A stretch of 9,548 nt of DNA from Hyphomonadaceae bacterium. Its GTDB lineage: Bacteria; Pseudomonadota; Alphaproteobacteria; Caulobacterales; Aquidulcibacteraceae. A program made the position numbers and the translations under genes. Below the pieces are notes generated by a model. The model was not told where the DNA came from. It saw only the letters and a program-made list of their open reading frames with translations, and did no database searches. The stretch lies in contig JAEUMU010000027.1 of the NCBI GenBank assembly GCA_016791325.1, forward strand, positions 1 through 9,548, read 5' to 3'. Positions 5,737 through 9,548 of the stretch are shown here, piece after piece (within the stretch, counting starts at the first letter, position 1; each line of letters begins with the position of its first letter).

Positions 5737-6696
5737 TTGAGCGCGCACGCGCGCTACGCGGCGCATACGGCGCGGGCCTGCGGCTTTTCCTTCCGCTCGC
5801 TCGATCGCGCTGACGGCTATCTTTTTGAAGTGCGCGACGGCGCGCGCCGGGGGCTGTTTGCTGGGGGAGCAGGCACGCCCTATGCGCTCAATGACGCGCG
5901 CGCCGCGGCCATCGCCCGCGACAAGGCGTTCTGCGCCCAAGCGCTCGCCGCAGCCGGCGTGCCGGTTTTGCCGGGCCGGATGTTCTTCGCCACCGAACGC
6001 TGGGCGGAAATGCGCGCGCCGGGGCGCGAGCCGGAGGATGCGTTAGCGTTCGCTGCGGGCGCCGAATATCCATTGTTCTGCAAGCCGCTGGCGGCCTCGA
6101 ACGGGCGCTTCGCGGAAGTGATCTGCGATGCGGCGGCGTTTGCGGATTATCTTGCGCGCGTGGGCCGCGAGCATTTCGCGTTCCTGGCGCAGCCGTTCGT
6201 GCGCGGCGTTGAATATCGCGTGTTTATGCTCGATGGCGTGGCGCTGTTTTCCTATCGCAAGCGCTTGCCGCAATTGGTTGGCGATGGGCGCAGCACCGTG
6301 GCTGAACTGGCCGCGCGTTTGCCGCGCGACGGCGATGGCGCGCCGTTGCGCGCGCGCGGGCGTGATGGCGCGCTGGCCGCCAGCGGCGCCCGTCCTGCGC
6401 TTGGCGAGGTTCTGGTGTTGGAGGGGCCGGCCAACCGCGCAGCCGGCGGCGAGAGCGCCGATCTACGCGACGGCGCGCCATCGGCGCTCGAAGCGCTAGG
6501 CGCGGCGGCGGCGGCGGCCTTGCCGCTACGCTTGGCGGCGGTGGATGTATTCGATCTCTCGGCGGCGGGCGATCTGAGCCAACTCAGCGTCATCGAGGTC
6601 AACTCCAATCCGATGATCGCCACGTTGGAGGATCATGGGCGCTGGGATTTGATCGAGGCGGTGTGGCGGGCGAATTTCGCGGCGGCGCTGCGATGA
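5737..6696 (+). CDS. ATP-grasp ligase related to the ATP-grasp domain of cyanophycin synthetase
   Basis: A soluble protein of 319 residues. ATP-grasp signs, in order: LNDARAAAIARDKAF (51-65), which opens the domain in cyanophycin synthetase and GshF relatives; AAAGVPVLPG (71-80); ATP-contacting Lys-116 in YPLFCKPLAASNGRF; EYRVFMLDG (159-167); FSYRKRLPQLVGDGRSTVAEL (171-191), highly typical; and the magnesium-binding VIEVNSNP with Glu-287 and Asn-289. Such enzymes join a carboxylate to an amine through an acyl-phosphate. The N-terminal domain and Mur half of cyanophycin synthetase are absent. TTG 5737 is the only in-frame start downstream of the tRNA that keeps the N-terminal segment; GTG 5689 lies in the tRNA anticodon and GTG 5830 is too late. 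GGAGG (5719-5723) lies in the tRNA itself, 13 bases upstream. The stop overlaps the next gene by four bases, so the two are translationally coupled. The substrate is unknown. Confidence 0.85.
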   Translation: MSAHARYAAHTARACGFSFRSLDRADGYLFEVRDGARRGLFAGGAGTPYALNDARAAAIARDKAFCAQALAAAGVPVLPGRMFFATERWAEMRAPGREPEDALAFAAGAEYPLFCKPLAASNGRFAEVICDAAAFADYLARVGREHFAFLAQPFVRGVEYRVFMLDGVALFSYRKRLPQLVGDGRSTVAELAARLPRDGDGAPLRARGRDGALAASGARPALGEVLVLEGPANRAAGGESADLRDGAPSALEALGAAAAAALPLRLAAVDVFDLSAAGDLSQLSVIEVNSNPMIATLEDHGRWDLIEAVWRANFAAALR

Positions 6697-7907
6697 GGTC
6701 TTGGCGCGTTCCTTATCCGAAATTCGGAAACGGGCCATGTTTGGCGCGCGTGGGCGCGATCGCGGCGCGGCTTGGCGTCGATCTGGCCGCATTCGGCCGG
6801 ACCGGCGCGGTGATCGTCGGCTCTAACGGCAAGGGTTCCACCGCGGCGATGACGGCGGCGCTGCTAGGCGCGCACGGCCCCGTGGGGTTGTTCACTTCGC
6901 CGCATCTGCTGCGCCTGAACGAACGCTTTCGCATCGACGACGAGGATATCGAGGACGCGGCGCTCGCGCAGCACTGGGCGCGTGTCGAGGAGGCCGTGGC
7001 GGCGAGCGGTGAGGAAGAGAATCTCGGCGGGTTCGAGTTCCTGTTTCTGATCGCCGCCGACTGGTTTGCGGCGCGCGGCTGCGTGCATACGGTGTGGGAG
7101 GCTGGCATTGGCGGACGTCTCGATCCGGTGCGCCTGATCGCCGCGCGCGTGCTGGCGCTCACCTCGCTCGATCTTGAGCACACAGCATTGCTTGGGGATG
7201 CGCTTGAGGCGATCGCCGCTGAAAAGCTTGGCGCTGCGTCGCGCGGGGCGCGGGTGTTCGCACCGCGCTTCGCTGCTGCGCTGCAGGCTCATCTTGCGGA
7301 GCTGGCGGCGGCGCAGGGCGTGGAGATCGCGTTCACGGCGCCCTTGGCCGGCGATACCGCGCTGCCAGGTGCGTTTCAGCAAGACAACGCGGCGCTCGCG
7401 CTGCACCTCGCTCAGGCGCTGGCCCCGGTGAGTGCGGCGGAAGTGGCGCAAGGCTTGGCGCGGGTGCGCTGGCCGGGGCGGCTGGAGGTGCTGGCGCGGG
7501 CGCCGCTGACGGTGGTGGATGTCGGCCACACGCCGGCTGCGGTGGCGGCCGCGCGGGCGGGCTTCGCGGCGCTGGCGGGGGACCGGCGACCGCGCATCCT
7601 GGTGTGCGGCGCTTCGCAGGATAAGCCGGTGGCGTCCCTGATAGCGGCGCTGGCCCCGGGCTTCGATGTGATCGTTGCGACGCGCGCGCGCCACAAGGGC
7701 GCGCCGGAGGCGCAGGTGGCCGCCCACGCCCAAGACGCCAATCCCAGCGCGGAGATCATTATTTCGCCATCTGTGGCGGAGGCGCGCGACGCCGCGCGCG
7801 CCCGGGCGGGCGGGGGCGCCATTTTCGCCGCGGGCGGGCTTTTTCTCGCCGCCGAGTTTCGTTGCGTCCACCTTGGCCTTGATCCCGCCACGCTGGCTTT
7901 CTTTTGA
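6693..7907 (+). CDS. FolC-like Mur ligase family protein
   Basis: A cytoplasmic ATP-dependent amide ligase of 404 residues, near FolC length (about 420-430). It shows P-loop GSNGKGST (43-50, Lys-47), SPHLLRLNERFRI (69-81), EAGIGGRLD with Glu-136, LDLEHTALLGD with His-163 and AEKLG with Lys-178 at the place of the FolC carbamylated lysine. In the C-terminal domain RWPGRLEVL (259-267) is clear. The FolC motif DGAHNP is altered to DVGHTP (276-281), keeping Asp and His but not Asn. The N-terminal pterin/folate-contacting segment also looks unlike FolC. It is therefore more likely a paralogue with another substrate than the housekeeping folylpolyglutamate synthase, though the latter is not excluded. 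ATG 6693 overlaps the TGA of the ATP-grasp gene (ATGA), which implies coupled translation and a shared pathway. The patatin gene follows after 38 bases, probably in the same transcript. Confidence 0.88.
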   Translation: MRSWRVPYPKFGNGPCLARVGAIAARLGVDLAAFGRTGAVIVGSNGKGSTAAMTAALLGAHGPVGLFTSPHLLRLNERFRIDDEDIEDAALAQHWARVEEAVAASGEEENLGGFEFLFLIAADWFAARGCVHTVWEAGIGGRLDPVRLIAARVLALTSLDLEHTALLGDALEAIAAEKLGAASRGARVFAPRFAAALQAHLAELAAAQGVEIAFTAPLAGDTALPGAFQQDNAALALHLAQALAPVSAAEVAQGLARVRWPGRLEVLARAPLTVVDVGHTPAAVAAARAGFAALAGDRRPRILVCGASQDKPVASLIAALAPGFDVIVATRARHKGAPEAQVAAHAQDANPSAEIIISPSVAEARDAARARAGGGAIFAAGGLFLAAEFRCVHLGLDPATLAFF

Positions 7908-7945
7908 CCTGACAGCGCGGTTAGGATCGGGAGCCAAGGGGAGCC

Positions 7946-9175
7946 ATGCCCAGGACGCTGTTTGACCATCTCTCGCCCGATACCGGGCCGAAGCGCATGC
8001 TGGCGCTCGATGGCGGCGGCGTGAAAGGCGTGCTGACGCTGGGGATGCTGAAGCCGCTGGAGGACGAACTGCGCGCCCGCGCTGGCGGCGGCGCCGAGTT
8101 TCGCCTTTGCGACTATTACGATTTGATCGGAGGCACCTCGACCGGCGCCATCATCGCCACCGGTTTGGCGCTTGGCCTCAGTGTGGACGAGCTGATCGAG
8201 CTTTACATGCGGCTGGGGCCCGAAGTGTTCGGGCGCACCGGCGGGGACGGCGTGTTCCTGCAATCGCGGTTTGAGTCCAAGAAGCTGCGCCGGGCGCTCG
8301 CCAGCGTTCTCACCACCAAGACGCTGGGCAGCGAGGATCTAAAAACGGGCCTCGCTATTCATGCCAAGCGTATCGACACCGGCTCGGCCTGGGTGGTGAC
8401 CAACCACCCGCTGGGCGCGTTTTACGATCCCAACCTGCCCGGTATTTATCCCAACAAGCGCTACCGGCTTATTGATCTCGTGCTGGCCAGCGCGGCGGCG
8501 CCTACATTCTTCGATGAGATCGTGATCGACATCGAATTCGATGAAAAACGCCGCCCGGTGCAGAAGGGCTATTTCGTCGACGGCGCCGTTAGCGCCAACA
8601 ACAATCCATCGATGCAAATGCTGATGCTGGCGCTTGAGCCGTCGTATCGGTTCGGCTGGCGTTCGGGCGCGGACGCTCTGATGATGACATCCTTCGGCAC
8701 CGGCTCACGGCGCCCGCAAGTGGATGGCCGCGCGTTCCAAGGGCTGCCGCCCGGCTTGCGCGGCGTCCACGCGCTGCGGGCGATGGTTTATGATACCCAG
8801 GTGCAGGGCGTGATGATGATGCAGGCGCTTTCGGCGCCGCGCAAACCTTGGCGCATCAATTCAGAGATCAATGATATGGGCGGGCGCTGCATCACTGGCG
8901 CGCCGGTGCTGGATTATCAGCGCATCGATGTGATGCTCGAAACCAAGCCCAAGGCGCTGCGCCGGGGCGATCCCGCCCCGCCGATGACGGCGCTTGAGCG
9001 CATGATTGGCCGCGAGCTAGAGGCGGAAACGCTGCTGGCGCTGGATCTTATGGACAACGGCAAGAAGGAAAACTTGGAGCTTCTGTTGGAAGTCGGCCTA
9101 GCGGCGGGACGCGGCTATATCGACGCGACCTATCCCGATCCCAAGTTCGATTTGCCGGAATGGAGCCGGGGCTGA
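7946..9175 (+). CDS. Patatin-like phospholipase / acyl hydrolase
   Basis: A protein of 409 residues with all catalytic parts of the patatin fold: oxyanion loop LDGGGVKG (21-28), nucleophile Ser-65 in GGTSTG and the catalytic Asp-212 of the Ser-Asp dyad in FVDGAVSANNNP. Members release fatty acids from phospholipids or other acyl esters. No signal peptide or membrane segment is visible, so action on the inner leaflet or a soluble acyl substrate is likely. The first 200 residues match the patatin domain. The part after about 260, ending in helices ALERMIGRELEAETLLALDL and KENLELLLEVGLAAGRGYID, is the C-terminal extension common in bacterial patatins. AAGGGGAG (7936-7943) precedes the ATG. It follows the FolC-like gene by 38 bases on the same strand, so cotranscription is likely. 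Patatins are also anti-phage effectors (CapV), but no cyclase or other CBASS gene is visible here. Confidence 0.93.
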   Translation: MPRTLFDHLSPDTGPKRMLALDGGGVKGVLTLGMLKPLEDELRARAGGGAEFRLCDYYDLIGGTSTGAIIATGLALGLSVDELIELYMRLGPEVFGRTGGDGVFLQSRFESKKLRRALASVLTTKTLGSEDLKTGLAIHAKRIDTGSAWVVTNHPLGAFYDPNLPGIYPNKRYRLIDLVLASAAAPTFFDEIVIDIEFDEKRRPVQKGYFVDGAVSANNNPSMQMLMLALEPSYRFGWRSGADALMMTSFGTGSRRPQVDGRAFQGLPPGLRGVHALRAMVYDTQVQGVMMMQALSAPRKPWRINSEINDMGGRCITGAPVLDYQRIDVMLETKPKALRRGDPAPPMTALERMIGRELEAETLLALDLMDNGKKENLELLLEVGLAAGRGYIDATYPDPKFDLPEWSRG

Positions 9176-9225
9176 TCGCGTGCGGCGCCGCCGGTTCATC
9201 GGAAAAGCGCAACCATTGGGAAACC

Positions 9226-9240
9226 ACGGCGATTTGCCGT
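9226..9240 (+). terminator. Weak hairpin downstream of the patatin gene
   Basis: ACGGC-GATTT-GCCGT forms a 5-bp stem with a 5-base loop, followed by the T-rich stretch TTACTCATTTGTT. It lies 50 bases after the patatin stop. The stem is short, so termination is uncertain; it could equally be part of the next gene's leader. Confidence 0.35.
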
Positions 9241-9273
9241 TTACTCATTTGTTCGAGGTAAGGTGATCCGGTC

Positions 9274-9548
9274 GTGGCCAAAACCAAGAAGACCGCGCGG
9301 AGCAAATCCGCTACCGCCGCTGAACGGGCCGCGGAGGCCTACGCCGCGCGTTCGCACGCCGCGTGGCGCAAGCAATTCCATAAGGACAATCCGGCCGAGA
9401 AGGCCAAACCGCGCATGCGCATGCGCAACGGCGTTCTGGTGGATGTGAACCTGCCTTGGGCGAAGCTGCATCCGGCCGCGAAGGCCGACAATCTGGCCGC
9501 CGCGCGCGCGGCCTATGCGGCGGTGATGAAGTTCCCCGATGATCGCGA
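9274..9548 (+). CDS. Small basic protein with possible RyR-like domain, 3' end outside the window
   Basis: An open frame of 91 codons starts at GTG 9274 and runs off the window edge. AAGGTGA (9260-9266) lies seven bases before the start. The N-terminus is lysine-rich (AKTKKTARSKS), followed by an Ala/Arg-rich helix containing AHAAWRKQF, then the basic stretch KPRMRMRNG, then VDVNLPWAKLHPAAKADNLA and a further Ala-rich helix. The second half resembles the pattern of bacterial RyR-type domains (PYDELP-E-K-DR followed by a helix), with the first helix in the matching place, but this is a loose match by eye. The basic N-terminus could bind nucleic acid. The hairpin at 9226-9240 makes separate transcription from the patatin gene possible. 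I do not assign a function. Confidence 0.72.
   Translation, partial: MAKTKKTARSKSATAAERAAEAYAARSHAAWRKQFHKDNPAEKAKPRMRMRNGVLVDVNLPWAKLHPAAKADNLAAARAAYAAVMKFPDDR

Noticed and set aside
5674..5940. Minus-strand frame ending in SRARTRDLWIHNPAL
   Set aside because: The C-terminal part is antisense tRNA-His, and the rest is a shadow of the ATP-grasp gene.
7904..7927. Promoter TTGACC / TAGGAT before the patatin gene
   Set aside because: The two hexamers are only 12 bases apart, too short for a sigma-70-type promoter. Read-through from the ligase genes is simpler.
6864..7937. Long minus-strand frame (357 codons) opposite the FolC-like gene
   Set aside because: Very Arg/His-rich translation, no recognisable domain, and fully covered by a clear plus-strand enzyme.
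7946..9175. CBASS-type defence locus built around the patatin protein
   Set aside because: No CD-NTase, HORMA, TRIP13, E1/E2 or JAB gene is present in the window. Patatins are common metabolic enzymes.
9411..9426. Palindromic GCGCATGCGCATGCGC
   Set aside because: It lies inside a coding frame and simply encodes the RMRMR stretch with GC-rich codons.

Overview
The window reads as GC-rich chromosomal DNA of a free-living alphaproteobacterium. The best marker is the tRNA-His gene: it lacks an encoded G-1 and has discriminator A73, a pattern known from most alphaproteobacteria. FixJ/NodW-type signalling proteins and an M48 lipoprotein with a Tat-like signal fit this. I see no insertion sequence, integrase, phage gene or CRISPR array.

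Left block (1-4440): a signalling locus. The 5' end of a ferritin-like protein gene points left. From the shared intergenic region, a two-component cassette points right: a FixJ-like response regulator (receiver plus LuxR-type HTH), a receiver-only protein, and a soluble PAS histidine kinase. Two alpha/beta hydrolases follow: a serine hydrolase with an intact triad and a non-heme chloroperoxidase/arylesterase-type enzyme, then a strong hairpin. A dyad with two 6-bp half-sites around 4 bp (core ATAY-N4-GTAT) occurs before the first regulator, before the second regulator and before the first hydrolase. It has the size and layout of StyR/TodT-type operators. I infer one small regulon in which the FixJ-like protein controls its own cassette, the hydrolases and perhaps the ferritin-like gene.

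Middle block (4440-5731): tRNA-Phe on the minus strand and tRNA-His on the plus strand, each with a recognisable promoter, flank an M48 zinc metalloprotease lipoprotein gene.

Right block (5737-9548): five bases after the CCA of tRNA-His, an ATP-grasp ligase related to the ATP-grasp domain of cyanophycin synthetase begins, probably at TTG. Its stop overlaps the start of a FolC-like Mur ligase (ATGA). Together they resemble a cyanophycin synthetase split into two proteins, but with a FolC-type ligase half. This suggests an amide- or peptide-forming system of unknown product and is the most interesting part of the window. A patatin-like lipase gene follows after 38 bases. A small basic protein with faint resemblance to RyR-type domains runs off the right edge.

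No gene-free stretch exceeds about 300 bases. The gaps at 121-219, 2544-2646, 4399-4565, 4642-4792, 5591-5654 and 9176-9273 hold the sites listed below. The gap at 3451-3546 holds only the ribosome binding site of the next gene, and 7908-7945 only that of the patatin gene.
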